From: JASHUC01 sp963849095
GTDB taxonomy: Bacteria > Pseudomonadota > Gammaproteobacteria > Steroidobacterales > Steroidobacteraceae
NCBI GenBank assembly: GCA_963849095.1
Contig: CAWKGA010000001.1
Location: 186,001 to 250,000, forward strand
DNA length: 64,000 nucleotides
Direction of reading: 5' to 3'
Every line of letters starts with the position of its first letter. The stretch's first letter is position 1. Both the position numbers and the translations under genes were made by a program. The notes below the pieces were generated by a model. That model searched no databases, was not told the origin of the DNA, and saw only the letters and a list, made by a program, of their open reading frames with translations. Of this stretch, positions 20,370 to 29,571 are shown in pieces.

Positions 20370-21131
20370 ATGACTCTCCTCAGGCCCCGGGCCGCTCGAC
20401 GATCGGCGGCCACCCTCCTCACGGTCCTCGCGCTGAGCCTCTGCATCGGCGTCGGTGCGGCCGCATCCTCCCAGGACGCGCTCGATTGGGCGCGAGCCGC
20501 TCTCGAGCGCAACGGAGCGCTGGAGGTGGTTGCGACGGATCCCGCCACGGGGGTCATCACGGTCCGCGTCAAGCGCACAGGCGAGTTGCGCCGCGTGCGG
20601 GCCGACGAGGTGGTCGCCGCGATGCCGCCTGCGGCGAGCTCCTCGCTCTCGGCGGCCGGCGGGGCGCCTGCCGGCCGCGTGCTGCTCTCGGGTCCGGGTT
20701 ATCGCATTTCAGAAGCGAGCCCTGGAGAGGCGGCCCTCGCGCAAGCCGCGACCGCCTCGACGCCGCCGACCGCCGGCGGCGCGCTTCTCTCGAGCGTCCC
20801 GGTGGAGCGGCGTCACGAACCGATCGTCTGCCAGGGGACGCGGCTCTTGCACATCGACAGCCGCAATCTCGAGTTCGACGGCGACGCCGTGAGCGCGGAG
20901 GACGGCTGCGAAGTGCACATCACGAACAGCCGGATCGTCGCGGGGGGGGTCGGCGTTTCCGCTCGCGGAGCGAGCGTGCACATCGACAACAGCTCGATCG
21001 AGGGAGGCACGGGCTCGGTCGAGGCCTCCGATGGAGCGCAGGTGTACGCGCGGTCCTCGACATTCAAAGGCCTGATCCGCCGGCTCGACACCGCCGGCTT
21101 CCACGACATGGGCGGTAATGTCGGGGATTGA
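20370..21131 (+). CDS. Secreted protein with beta-helix-like C-terminus, unknown function
   Basis: Not recognised as a named family. Residues 1-33 look like a signal peptide (basic start, SAATLLTVLALSLCIGVGAA, then AASSQDA). The N-terminal half contains a short region like a type IV pilus or general-secretion accessory segment (GVITVRVKRTGELRRVRADE). Residues 145-230 show repeated short strands with Asn/Ser/Ile ladders (VHITNSRIVAGGVGVSARGA, then VHIDNSSIEGGTGSVEASDG), the look of a right-handed parallel beta-helix. A run of eight G at 20942-20949 lies in this region. The stop overlaps the glnE start by 14 bp, suggesting cotranscription. The GGA-rich upstream site is weak. Confidence 0.7.
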   Translation: MTLLRPRAARRSAATLLTVLALSLCIGVGAAASSQDALDWARAALERNGALEVVATDPATGVITVRVKRTGELRRVRADEVVAAMPPAASSSLSAAGGAPAGRVLLSGPGYRISEASPGEAALAQAATASTPPTAGGALLSSVPVERRHEPIVCQGTRLLHIDSRNLEFDGDAVSAEDGCEVHITNSRIVAGGVGVSARGASVHIDNSSIEGGTGSVEASDGAQVYARSSTFKGLIRRLDTAGFHDMGGNVGD

Positions 21132-23979
21132 CGCAGGATACGTCGAGCCCCGGATCGACGCACCGCCCCGCGTTCTGGAGTCGCTGAGCCGCGTGTGCGC
21201 GGCGAGCGGCTTCGTGGCCCAGGTCTGCGCGCGCGAGCCGAGCCTCATCGCCGACCTCGGCTCGAGCGGAGATCTCGCACCCGTTGCGATGCAATCTCCT
21301 CGCGCCTACTTCGCCGAGCGAACGCCGCGCTGGCTCGCGGACTCCCTGCCGGCAGAAGCGGACTTCATGGCGACCTTGCGCCGCTGGCGCCGGCGGGAGA
21401 TGGTGAGAATCGCCTGGCGCGATCTCGCCGGCTGGGCGTCGCTCGCCGAGACTCTCGCCGATCTCTCCGCGTTGGCCGAAGCGGCCATCCAGGTGGCGAG
21501 CCGCCATGCGTGGGACCGCCTCACGGCCCTGCACGGTGTGCCGCAGTCCGAGAAGGGCGTGGTGCAGCCTCTGGTTGTCGTCGCCATGGGCAAGCTCGGG
21601 GGCGGCGAGCTGAATTTTTCCTCGGACATCGACCTCGTGTTCCTGTTCCCGGAGCATGGCTCGACGAGCGGCGCGAGCGCCCTCTCCAACGAGGAGTTCT
21701 TCGCCCGGCTCGGGCAGACCCTGATCCGCCTGCTCGATGCTCCAACGTCCGAGGGGTTCGTGTTCCGTGTGGACATGCGGTTGCGGCCGTTCGGAGGAAG
21801 CGGTCCGCTCGTCACGAGCTTTGCGTCCTTCGAGGATTACCTGGAGCGCCACGGCCGGGACTGGGAGCGCTACGCGTGGATCAAGGCCCGTCCCGTCACG
21901 GCTCCCGAGCGCTACGCCGAGATCGACGCGGCCGTCATCCGGCCCTTCGTGTACCGGCGCTATCTCGATTACGGCGTCTTCCAGAGCCTGCGCGAGATGA
22001 AAGGGATGCTCGAGCGCGAGGTCTCTCGCCGGGAGCTCAAGGACGACGTGAAGCTCGGGCCCGGCGGCATACGGGAGATCGAGTTCGTCGTGCAGGCCTT
22101 GCAGCTCATCCGGGGCGGCCGGGACACTCGCCTGCAGACCCCGTCCGTGCTCGCCGCGCTCGCGCGGCTCGACGGCAACAAGCTGCTGTCCCACGATGCG
22201 GTGCGCGAGCTCAGCGCCGCATACGAGTTCCTGCGCCGGCTCGAGAACCGCCTGCAGATGCTCAACGATGAGCAGACCCACCGCTGGCCGGAGGATCCCG
22301 CGACGCGCGGCCGACTCGCGGCCGCCATGGGCTTCGCGGAGGGGCCCGCGCTCGCGCGTGAGCTCGAGCGGCACCGGCAGCGAGTGCGCGAGCACTTCCG
22401 CGCGGTGGTGTTCGCCGCCGCCTCGGTCGGCGAGAGCGCTGTATTGATCGACCTGGAAGCCGCCGCGGGCGGCTCGGGGCAGGCCGGTCGACCCGAAGCC
22501 GGCTCGCTCATCGAGAGGCTGCGCGGCGCCTTCGGCGACGATGCACCGGAGGCGGCGCGCCTGCTCGAGGAGCTGCGCGATTCGGCGTTCGTGCGCAAGC
22601 TGGACGAGCCGGCGCGCAAGCGCCTCCAGGCCCTGCTGCCGCCGCTCATGACGAGTGTCGGTGCGAGCCGCGAGCCGATGCCGGCGCTCAAGAGAGTGCT
22701 CAGGATCCTCGAGGCGATCGGGTCACGGTCTGCCTATTTTGCGCTGCTCGTCGAGAGCACCGCGGCGCGCACGCGGCTCACGGAGCTCGCCGCGCAGAGC
22801 GACTTTCTCGCGAGCCAGATTGCCTCCTACCCCTTGCTGCTCGATGAGCTGGTCGATGAGCGCGTGCTCTCCCACAGCCCGACGCGTGCGGAGCTCGCGG
22901 CCGAACTCGAGCTCGCCATGGAGCAGGCGCCGGACGATCCGGAGCGGCAGGTCGAGGCCCTGCGGCATTTCCAGCGAGCCGCAACCTTTCACGTGGCGGT
23001 GGCGGATCTGACCGGCCGGCTTCCCGTCATGCGAGTGAGCGACCGGTTGACGGAGATCGCGGAGCTGATCCTCGAGCGCGCGATGGATGTCGCCTGGCGG
23101 CAGATCACCGCACAGCTCGGCGTCCCGATGTGCGGGGAGGGGCAGGAGCGGCGTCCGGTCGCATTCTGTGCCGTCGGCTACGGCAAGCTCGGCGGCTTCG
23201 AGCTCGGCTACTCCTCCGACCTCGATCTCGTCTTCCTGCACGACTCGCGCGGGGAGCGCCAGGAGACGGGCGGCCCCAAGCCGACCGACAACCAGCTGTT
23301 CTTCATGCGCGTCGCACAGCGCGTCGTGCATCTGCTCACCCTGCACTCGGCCGCCGGCCGGCTCTACGAGGTCGACGTCCGCCTGCGCCCGAGCGGCAAG
23401 GGGGGCCTGCTCGTCACCAGCTTGGACACTTTCGCCGAATACCAGGAGCGGGAGGCCTGGACCTGGGAGCATCAGGCGCTGCTGCACGCGCGCGCGGTGG
23501 CTGGAGCGCCTCGACTTCGGGCCGAGGTCGAGGCCCTGAGAATGCGGATCCTCAAGCATCATGTGCGGCGCGACAGTTTGCGCGACGAGGTTCGATCCAT
23601 GCGGGAGCGCATGAGGCGCGAGCTCACGAAGGCGCGGCCGGGCGAGCTCGACATCAAGCAGGATGCCGGCGGCATCGCCGATATCGAGTTCCTCGCGCAG
23701 TACTGGGCGCTCATCTGGGCGCACGATTACCCGCCGGTCGCGTGGTTCTCGGACACCATCCGCCAGCTCGAGTCGGCGGCGTCCGCGAGTCTCGTACCGC
23801 AGGAGACCGTCGATGCTCTCACTCACGCATACCGGGCGTACCGCGCGCGCCTGCACCACCTCTCGCTAGAGGGGAGGCCGCCGATCATCCCCGCGGAGGA
23901 GTTTGCCGCGGAGCGCGCGGCGGTGCGCGCGATCTGGGATGCGACGATCGGCGGCGAGGCCGCGCGCGGATCGGTATAA
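21118..23979 (+). CDS. glnE: Glutamine synthetase adenylyltransferase/adenylyl-removing enzyme
   Basis: Controls glutamine synthetase by adding or phosphorolytically removing AMP in response to PII. The 953 residues carry two nucleotidyltransferase domains. The N-terminal one has SSDIDLVFLFPEHG near residue 169 (deadenylylation) and the C-terminal one has SSDLDLVFLHDSRG near residue 699 (adenylylation). Each is followed by a helical PII-UT-like domain (LGPGGIREIEFVVQ and KQDAGGIADIEFLAQ). Length matches E. coli (946). The start overlaps the previous gene by 14 bp. Confidence 0.96.
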   Translation: MSGIDAGYVEPRIDAPPRVLESLSRVCAASGFVAQVCAREPSLIADLGSSGDLAPVAMQSPRAYFAERTPRWLADSLPAEADFMATLRRWRRREMVRIAWRDLAGWASLAETLADLSALAEAAIQVASRHAWDRLTALHGVPQSEKGVVQPLVVVAMGKLGGGELNFSSDIDLVFLFPEHGSTSGASALSNEEFFARLGQTLIRLLDAPTSEGFVFRVDMRLRPFGGSGPLVTSFASFEDYLERHGRDWERYAWIKARPVTAPERYAEIDAAVIRPFVYRRYLDYGVFQSLREMKGMLEREVSRRELKDDVKLGPGGIREIEFVVQALQLIRGGRDTRLQTPSVLAALARLDGNKLLSHDAVRELSAAYEFLRRLENRLQMLNDEQTHRWPEDPATRGRLAAAMGFAEGPALARELERHRQRVREHFRAVVFAAASVGESAVLIDLEAAAGGSGQAGRPEAGSLIERLRGAFGDDAPEAARLLEELRDSAFVRKLDEPARKRLQALLPPLMTSVGASREPMPALKRVLRILEAIGSRSAYFALLVESTAARTRLTELAAQSDFLASQIASYPLLLDELVDERVLSHSPTRAELAAELELAMEQAPDDPERQVEALRHFQRAATFHVAVADLTGRLPVMRVSDRLTEIAELILERAMDVAWRQITAQLGVPMCGEGQERRPVAFCAVGYGKLGGFELGYSSDLDLVFLHDSRGERQETGGPKPTDNQLFFMRVAQRVVHLLTLHSAAGRLYEVDVRLRPSGKGGLLVTSLDTFAEYQEREAWTWEHQALLHARAVAGAPRLRAEVEALRMRILKHHVRRDSLRDEVRSMRERMRRELTKARPGELDIKQDAGGIADIEFLAQYWALIWAHDYPPVAWFSDTIRQLESAASASLVPQETVDALTHAYRAYRARLHHLSLEGRPPIIPAEEFAAERAAVRAIWDATIGGEAARGSV

Positions 23980-23989
23980 TTGCCGCGCC

Positions 23990-24187
23990 ATGGCCGCAAC
24001 CCCACCCCTCGTCGAAGCGAATGCGCAGCTGCAATACCAGGTCACGGCGCAGGATCTCCCGCTCTCGTGCCCCACGCCGGAGATGATTCTCTGGAACTCG
24101 CACCCGAGGGTCTACCTCGCCATCGAGGAGACGGGCTGGGCGAAATGCCCCTACTGCGGGGCCGAATACACTCTGTACGGAGCGTAG
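23990..24187 (+). CDS. Zinc-finger (zf-CHCC) domain protein
   Basis: 65 residues with the spaced ligands of the zf-CHCC family: Cys in LPLSCPTPEM, His in WNSHPRVYLAI, and the pair KCPYCGAEY near the end. The fold resembles the C-terminus of mitochondrial complex I subunit NDUFS6; the bacterial role is unknown. ATG at 23990 lies 10 bp after the glnE stop. Its last 37 bp overlap the convergent DUF6165 gene. Confidence 0.87.
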   Translation: MAATPPLVEANAQLQYQVTAQDLPLSCPTPEMILWNSHPRVYLAIEETGWAKCPYCGAEYTLYGA

Positions 24188-24561
24188 GACTTCTCCTCGA
24201 TCAGGCGCGACCCCAAGCGGACGTTGATCCGCTTCTTGATCGCGGCGCGCTCGTCGTTCGCGAGGTAAACGGCACGCGCGAGCTCGATGAACTCGCCGTC
24301 GAAGCGCTGCGCGGCCTCCTTCTCGCGAATGCGATCCTCGATGTCCCAGAGCTTCTCGTTCACCGCCTGCAGCGCCTGCTCGTCCTCGGCGAGGGACAGG
24401 GCCGCGCCGCCCGAGCCGCGCCAGGTCTCGGTGAGGAGCGCGAGCTCCTCGCGCACGTTCCGCAGCGGGACCTCCTCCTTCATGCGGGCGGCCTTGATGC
24501 GCAGGATCGTGATCTTGTCGAGCAGCTCGCCGGGCGAGAGCGGCACCAGGATGTCTTTCAT
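24151..24561 (-). CDS. DUF6165 family protein (LPS-locus associated)
   Basis: 136-residue, highly charged helical protein that begins MKDILVPLSPGELLDKITIL and continues with long amphipathic helices (WDIEDRIREKEAAQRFDGEF, LANDERAAIKKRINVRLGS). This resembles a family usually found beside LPS core/heptose genes; no enzymatic motif is visible. Met at 24561 is chosen over an upstream frame to 24615 because the family core starts there. It is divergent from kdkA, consistent with an LPS context, and overlaps the zinc-finger gene tail to tail by 37 bp. Confidence 0.75.
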   Translation of the reverse strand: MKDILVPLSPGELLDKITILRIKAARMKEEVPLRNVREELALLTETWRGSGGAALSLAEDEQALQAVNEKLWDIEDRIREKEAAQRFDGEFIELARAVYLANDERAAIKKRINVRLGSRLIEEKSYAPYRVYSAPQ

Positions 24562-24701
24562 GGCTCGAGAGTGTAGCAAGGCCGGTGTACGTGCCCGCGA
24601 TGCTAAACTCGGCATCCTTCGATGAGACGCCTCAGCCGAGAATTGAGCCGACCGACGACCGGCATGCCGCCTGGGGCAGCGCCGGCCGCCGAGGAGCGCC
24701 C

Positions 24702-25478
24702 GTGAGAGCGCGCTGGCCGCTCGGCTCCGAGGTCCGGCGCCGGATCATCACGGGCGGCGCCATGCTTTACGACGCCTCCCGAGCCGGGAACCTGTCCACC
24801 GCGGCGTTCGATCCGGCGTACTGGCGCTCGCGCGGGGAAATCGAGGGCGAAGCTCGCGGCCGCGGCACCGTCCAGTACTTGCGGCCGCAGGGACGCCACT
24901 GGGTCCTGCGCCATTACTGCCGAGGCGGCCTCATCGCTCAGGTCGCCCGGGACCGCTACGTCTGGAGCGGCGAGTCGGCCTCCCGCCCGTTCGCCGAGTG
25001 GCAGCTCACGTACCACCTGCACCGCGCGGGGTTGCCCGTGCCGGCGCCCGTTGCCGCCCGGTATCAGCAGCAGGGCTTCACCTACCGCGGGGACATCATC
25101 ACCGAGCGCCTGACCGAGGCGCTCCCGCTCTCGCAATGCCTGGGCGTCGGCGCGCTCTCGGTGCTCAACTGGATCGCGATCGGGCGCTGCGTGCGCCGCT
25201 TTCACGACCTCGGCGTCTGCCACGCCGACTTGAACGCCCACAACGTGCTCCTCGGCCGCGAGGATGAGGTCTTTCTCGTGGACTTCGACCGCGGGAGCCT
25301 CCGCACGCCCGGACTCTGGTGCGATGCCAATCTCGTGCGTCTGCGCCGCTCGCTGGAGAAGGTGGTCTACGCCCTGCCGCGCGACCGATTCACGGAGGCG
25401 GACTGGCACGGGCTGCTCGACGGCTATCGTGAGTCCTCCGGCTCGCGGGTGCTGCAACCGCCGGCTGGAGCGGCTTGA
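24702..25478 (+). CDS. kdkA: 3-Deoxy-D-manno-octulosonic acid (Kdo) kinase
   Basis: Phosphorylates Kdo in the inner core of LPS, using a protein-kinase-like fold. Visible: the N-terminal segment RGTVQYLRPQGRHWVLRHYC with the ATP-binding Arg/His strand, the catalytic loop VCHADLNAHNVLLG, and the metal-binding VFLVDFDRGSLR. I start at GTG 24702 (GAGGAG Shine-Dalgarno 5 bp upstream), giving 258 residues, close to the family length of about 240. A frame from 24585 would add 39 unrelated residues. It is followed by waaA after 37 bp, a common pairing. Confidence 0.92.
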   Translation: MRARWPLGSEVRRRIITGGAMLYDASRAGNLSTAAFDPAYWRSRGEIEGEARGRGTVQYLRPQGRHWVLRHYCRGGLIAQVARDRYVWSGESASRPFAEWQLTYHLHRAGLPVPAPVAARYQQQGFTYRGDIITERLTEALPLSQCLGVGALSVLNWIAIGRCVRRFHDLGVCHADLNAHNVLLGREDEVFLVDFDRGSLRTPGLWCDANLVRLRRSLEKVVYALPRDRFTEADWHGLLDGYRESSGSRVLQPPAGAA

Positions 25479-25515
25479 GCCGGCCGGCGCCGCGCGCCGC
25501 CTCTTGAGGTCCCTC

Positions 25516-26799
25516 GTGCGCCGTCTGTACTCTCTGCTCGCGTATGTGCTGGCGCCTGCGTATTGCGCAGTGCTGCTGTGGCGGGGCGTGCGCGAGCGTG
25601 GGTACTGGCTGCGCTTCGGCGAGCGGTTCGGGCTCGGGCCCTCATCCGGTGAGGGGAGTCTGTGGATGCACGCGGCGTCGGCCGGCGAGGTCCAGGCCGG
25701 CGTCCCGCTGGTGCAGGCCCTGCGGCGCTGGGCGCCCGATGCGCCCCTCGTCCTGACCACCTCCACCCCGGCCGGCGCCGCGCGCGCGCGCGCGCTGCTC
25801 GCGGCGGAGCGCGTGGACGTGCGCTATGCGCCGCTCGACTTGCCGGGAGCGGTGCGCCGGTTCTTTCGCCGCGTGAACCCGCGGCTCGCACTGGTGCTGG
25901 AGACCGAGCTGTGGCCCAACCTCTATCACGAGTGCGGCCGCCGCGGCATACCGCTCGCGCTCGCGAGCGCGCGCATCTCGGAGCGCTCCGCGAAGCGCTA
26001 CGGGATGCTGCGCGGCCTGTTCCGGGGCGCCCTCTCGCACTGCACGCTCGTCGCCGCGCAGACCGAGGCGGATGCGGGCCGGTTCCGTGCGCTCGGCGCG
26101 GCGGCCGGGGCGACGCACGTCGTTGGGAACATCAAATTCGACTTCGACATTCCCGAGGAGACCCGGGCGAGGGGCCGTCAGCTGCGCGAGCGCCATGCGG
26201 CCGGGAGGCCGGTCTGGGTGGCCGGCAGCACGCATCGGGGCGAGGAGCAGGCCGCGCTCGAGGCCAACGCGCGGGTACGCGAGGCGCATCGAGGCGCTCT
26301 GCTCGTGATCGCCCCGCGGCATCCGCCGCGCTTCGCCGAGGTCGGCTCGTGGCTCGAGCAGCGCGGCGTCAAGCTCGCGCGCCGGTCGCGCGACGAGACA
26401 TGCGGCGCGATGACTGAAGTGCTGTTGCTCGACACGCTCGGCGAGCTGCTCGATTTCTATGCCGCGGCCGACGTGGTGTTCGTGGGCGGCAGCCTCGTGC
26501 CGGCCGGCGGGCACAATCTCCTCGAGCCCGCCGCGCTCGGCCGCGCAATCCTCGCGGGGCCGCATCAAGCGAGCGCGGGGGAGGTCGCACGCGTGCTGAT
26601 CGAGCGCGGTGCCGTGGAGATCGTGCGCGATGCGCGCGAGCTCGGGGAGCACGTCGCCGGGCTGCTCGCGAGCGCGGAAACTCGGGCACGGATGGGAGAT
26701 CGCGCTCGCGCGGCCGTCGATGAGAGCCGGGGCGCGCTCGGGCGGGTGCTCACCCTCATCAAGCCTTTGCTCGAGCCTGGGCCGCCGCCGCCGCGGTGA
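25516..26799 (+). CDS. waaA: 3-Deoxy-D-manno-octulosonic acid (Kdo) transferase
   Basis: Transfers Kdo from CMP-Kdo to lipid A, a GT30 enzyme at the inner membrane. The N-terminal anchor VRRLYSLLAYVLAPAYCAVL is followed by the acceptor domain (SLWMHAASAGEVQAGVPLVQ with the catalytic Glu, VLETELWPNLYHECGRRGIP) and the donor-binding domain ending with VFVGGSLVPAGGHNLLEPAA. The GTG at 25516 has a GAGG 6 bp upstream and aligns with the E. coli N-terminus (427 versus 425 residues); an in-frame TTG at 25504 is less likely. Its tail meets tolC 23 bp later. Confidence 0.95.
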   Translation: MRRLYSLLAYVLAPAYCAVLLWRGVRERGYWLRFGERFGLGPSSGEGSLWMHAASAGEVQAGVPLVQALRRWAPDAPLVLTTSTPAGAARARALLAAERVDVRYAPLDLPGAVRRFFRRVNPRLALVLETELWPNLYHECGRRGIPLALASARISERSAKRYGMLRGLFRGALSHCTLVAAQTEADAGRFRALGAAAGATHVVGNIKFDFDIPEETRARGRQLRERHAAGRPVWVAGSTHRGEEQAALEANARVREAHRGALLVIAPRHPPRFAEVGSWLEQRGVKLARRSRDETCGAMTEVLLLDTLGELLDFYAAADVVFVGGSLVPAGGHNLLEPAALGRAILAGPHQASAGEVARVLIERGAVEIVRDARELGEHVAGLLASAETRARMGDRARAAVDESRGALGRVLTLIKPLLEPGPPPPR

Positions 26800-26822
26800 G
26801 CCGCCGCCGACCTCTCAGCGCC

Positions 26823-28265
26823 TCATGGCTGCGGGACGACGGTCGGGGGCGCCGGCTCGGTCACCGGCGAGGTCAACATGCGCTGCTCGACGGTGAGCCA
26901 GCCATTGATCTGCTCGATCGTTCGTTGATCCAGGGTGCCCGCGGCGAGCTGCAGCTGGACCATGTCAAGAAGATAGGTGTAGCGCGCCTGGGCATAGTTG
27001 GTCTCAGCCTGGACCAGGTTCTGGCGCTCCTGCAGCACGTCGACCTCCGTGCGCGTGCCGACCTGGTACCCCGCCTCGGTCGCCGTGAGTGCCACCTCGG
27101 CTGATTGGACGCCCTGCCTCAGCGCCTCGACCTGCGCGACCTCGCTCACCACGCCGTTGTAGGCATCGCGCGCCTGAAACTCGGTCTCGCGCGAGACGGT
27201 CTGGACGTGATCCTTGGCGGCAATCCACTGGTATTCGGCCTGATGGACCTGCGACTGCACGAGTCCGCCGCTGAAGATCGGCACGTTGATCTGAATCCCG
27301 ATCTCGCTGTCGCCGAGCTCGAACGGATAGCGCAGCCGTCCGGGGGCACCCCCGAAGTTGTAGGCCTCGTCGGTGTTCTCCGTCTCATCGCTCCGGGTGC
27401 CAGTGATGGCGAGGGTGGGCAGGTGGCCGCCGAAGGCGACGCCGACCTGCTCGCGAGCCACGTCCGCGGCGAGCCGGCTCGCGACGAGCGAGAGATTCTG
27501 GTCCATGGAGACCGAGATCCAGGCTTTCGGATCGGCCGGCTCGGGGTCCTTGAGCGGCATGCTGTCGCCGGGCTTCGCGAGGCTCGGGTAGTCCTGCTCG
27601 GTGATCTCGCGCAGCTGCTGTTCCATGCTCGCGAGGGTGCGCTTGGCCGCGATGACGGCCGCGGCGGCGCTGTCCCGGGCGGCCTGGGCCTCCTGCACAT
27701 CGGTGACGGCGATGAGGCCGACTTGAAAGCGCTTGTTCGCCTGCTCGAGCTGCCGGGACAGGGCGTCGAGCGAGGCGGCGTTGGCGTCCAGGGTGTCCTT
27801 GGCATTGAGGACGTTGAAGTAGGCCGTCGCCACGCGCTGGACGAGATTCTCCTCGGCGGCCCGGTAGGTGGCCTCGGCCTCCGCGACTTGCTTGCGGGCC
27901 TCGGCGAGCGTTGCGAGGTTGGCCCAGGAGAAGATGGTCTCCTGCAGCTGCAGCTGATAGCCGTGAGTGTTGATGAAGGAGGTGCTGTCCTCCGAGAAGG
28001 GAACCACGACCCCGTTCGGTCCGGGATACGGGAAGACCTCCTCCTCGCCCTGTTTCTGCCGCGTGAGCGCGTAGCTTCCGGTGAGCTGCGGCAGGAGCGC
28101 CGCCCAGGCCTCGGGGCTCGCCTCGCGGGCGGCCTTGTAAGTGGCCTCGGCCTCGCGGATCTGAGTGTCGAACCGGAGCGCGTCCTGGTACACCCCCATG
28201 AGATCCTTCCCGGAGGCCACGTTGACGAGCACCAGCGCGGAGCAGGCCGCGACCAACCGCTTCAT
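26823..28265 (-). CDS. tolC: TolC family outer-membrane efflux channel
   Basis: Outer-membrane exit duct for tripartite pumps and type I secretion. A signal peptide (about 1-21, MKRLVAACSALVLVNVASG) precedes two OEP repeats. The first begins KDLMGVYQDALRFDTQIREA and has the conserved PQLTGSYALTRQ; the second has YQWIAAKDHVQTVSRETEFQ and the GTRTEVDVLQERQNLVQAE ending typical of TolC. 480 residues from Met at 28265. It follows pcm and rhodanese genes on the same strand (112 bp gap) and converges on waaA, a familiar grouping. Confidence 0.93.
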   Translation of the reverse strand: MKRLVAACSALVLVNVASGKDLMGVYQDALRFDTQIREAEATYKAAREASPEAWAALLPQLTGSYALTRQKQGEEEVFPYPGPNGVVVPFSEDSTSFINTHGYQLQLQETIFSWANLATLAEARKQVAEAEATYRAAEENLVQRVATAYFNVLNAKDTLDANAASLDALSRQLEQANKRFQVGLIAVTDVQEAQAARDSAAAAVIAAKRTLASMEQQLREITEQDYPSLAKPGDSMPLKDPEPADPKAWISVSMDQNLSLVASRLAADVAREQVGVAFGGHLPTLAITGTRSDETENTDEAYNFGGAPGRLRYPFELGDSEIGIQINVPIFSGGLVQSQVHQAEYQWIAAKDHVQTVSRETEFQARDAYNGVVSEVAQVEALRQGVQSAEVALTATEAGYQVGTRTEVDVLQERQNLVQAETNYAQARYTYLLDMVQLQLAAGTLDQRTIEQINGWLTVEQRMLTSPVTEPAPPTVVPQP

Positions 28266-28377
28266 AGCCGACAATTTAGTGTTGTATATCACCATATCAG
28301 GCGCTTGACGGGCCGACAATTCCCCGCGCGGAGGCGACGCCCCGTGTCGATGGGGCTCGGCTCGAGCGGGGCTCTTC

Positions 28378-28695
28378 TCAGTACCTCTTGAGCGAGGAAT
28401 CGACCTCCTGGACCCAGGCCAGGATGCCGCCGGTCAAATTGGTGACTCGATATCCCTGCCCCTCGAGATACTCGGCAATCTTGGTGCTGCGTCCACCGGA
28501 GCGGCACATCACGACGATGTCCCGATCCTTCGGCAGCTCCTCGAGGCGTGCGGCCACCTCGTTCATGGGGATATCCACCGTGCCGGGCAGGCGGGCGATG
28601 TCCTGCTCCCAGTGCTCGCGCACGTCGAGCAGCATGGGCGGGTCGGCCTCAGAGAGGCGGGCTTGCAATTCGGGGGCTGTGATTTGTTGCACCAT
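28378..28695 (-). CDS. Rhodanese-like domain protein
   Basis: Single-domain sulfurtransferase candidate of 105 residues. It has the conserved LLDVREHWEQDIARLPG strand, the active-site cysteine in VVMCRSGGRSTKIAEYL (CRSGGRS loop, six residues, rhodanese-type rather than Cdc25-type), and the C-terminal NLTGGILAWVQEVD. It probably acts in the cytoplasm as no signal peptide is seen. It lies 11 bp after pcm, so the two are probably cotranscribed; the physiological substrate is unknown. Confidence 0.9.
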   Translation of the reverse strand: MVQQITAPELQARLSEADPPMLLDVREHWEQDIARLPGTVDIPMNEVAARLEELPKDRDIVVMCRSGGRSTKIAEYLEGQGYRVTNLTGGILAWVQEVDSSLKRY

Positions 28696-28706
28696 GTTTC
28701 TCGAGC

Positions 28707-29363
28707 CTAGAAGGTGAACGTGCTGGGGCGTGAGGCGTTGCTGAGGGGGTCGAGGACGGTCTCGAACAGGCTCTCCCGTGCCCAGGCATCCTCGGCGACG
28801 CGCCGGACGAGGAGAGCCTCCATCACGGGCGGATCGCCGACGACCACGAAGAGGCGCCCTGCGACGGCGAGCATGCGCTCGAAGCGCTCATCGTAGACCG
28901 GGAGGGACGCGGTGAGGGCAATCGCGTCGTATCGCGTGCTGTCATCGAGCCGGGTGGCATCGCCCGTCGCGACATCGGCGTTGCGCACGCCGAGCGAGGC
29001 GAGGTTCGCGCGCGCGAAATCGGCCAGGTCGGGAAAGATCTCGATGGAGCGGACGGCGGCCGAGGTCGCGGCGAGGCACGCGGTGAGGAAGCCGGATCCC
29101 GTGCCGATCTCCAGCACGCGCTGCGCGCCCTCGAGCTCGAGCGATTGGAGCAGGCGCCCCGCGACGTTAGGGCGTAGCATGTGCTGGCGGTGAGGCAAGG
29201 GAACCTGCGCGTCGGCGAAGGCGAGGAAACGGTGTTCCGCGGGAACGAACAGCTCGCGCGGCACGGTGCGCAGCGTGTCGAGCACGCGCTCGTCGAGCAC
29301 GTCCCAGGCGCGCACCTGCTGTTGCACCATCTGTTCGCGGGCGATGTCGGTCGGACTGATCAT
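28707..29363 (-). CDS. pcm: Protein-L-isoaspartate O-methyltransferase
   Basis: Methylates isoaspartyl residues to start repair of damaged proteins. Rossmann methyltransferase motif I is RVLEIGTGSGFLTACLA, with SIEIFPDLADFARANL (acidic SAM loop) and the N-terminal MVQQQVRAWDVLDERVL and PHRQHMLRP regions typical of Pcm. Met at 29363 gives 218 residues; the frame extends upstream to 29627, but that extension is Lys/Arg-rich and unrelated. Located upstream of the rhodanese and tolC. Confidence 0.93.
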   Translation of the reverse strand: MISPTDIAREQMVQQQVRAWDVLDERVLDTLRTVPRELFVPAEHRFLAFADAQVPLPHRQHMLRPNVAGRLLQSLELEGAQRVLEIGTGSGFLTACLAATSAAVRSIEIFPDLADFARANLASLGVRNADVATGDATRLDDSTRYDAIALTASLPVYDERFERMLAVAGRLFVVVGDPPVMEALLVRRVAEDAWARESLFETVLDPLSNASRPSTFTF

Positions 29364-29571
29364 TGGGACTCGATTCGACTTATTGTGCCTGAGGAAAAGA
29401 GCGCCGCAAATTACGGGTTTTCCAGGTCGGTGCCAAGCGGTTTTGCCGGGCACAAAGTGAAATCGGATAAAAAGCGCGTCCCAGCGTACGTTATGCTTAG
29501 GTGCGGGGGACGCGAGAACACCAACGAATGCGTCCGGTAGCGCGCCCTCACAACGAGGCCTTAGGGGAAAG

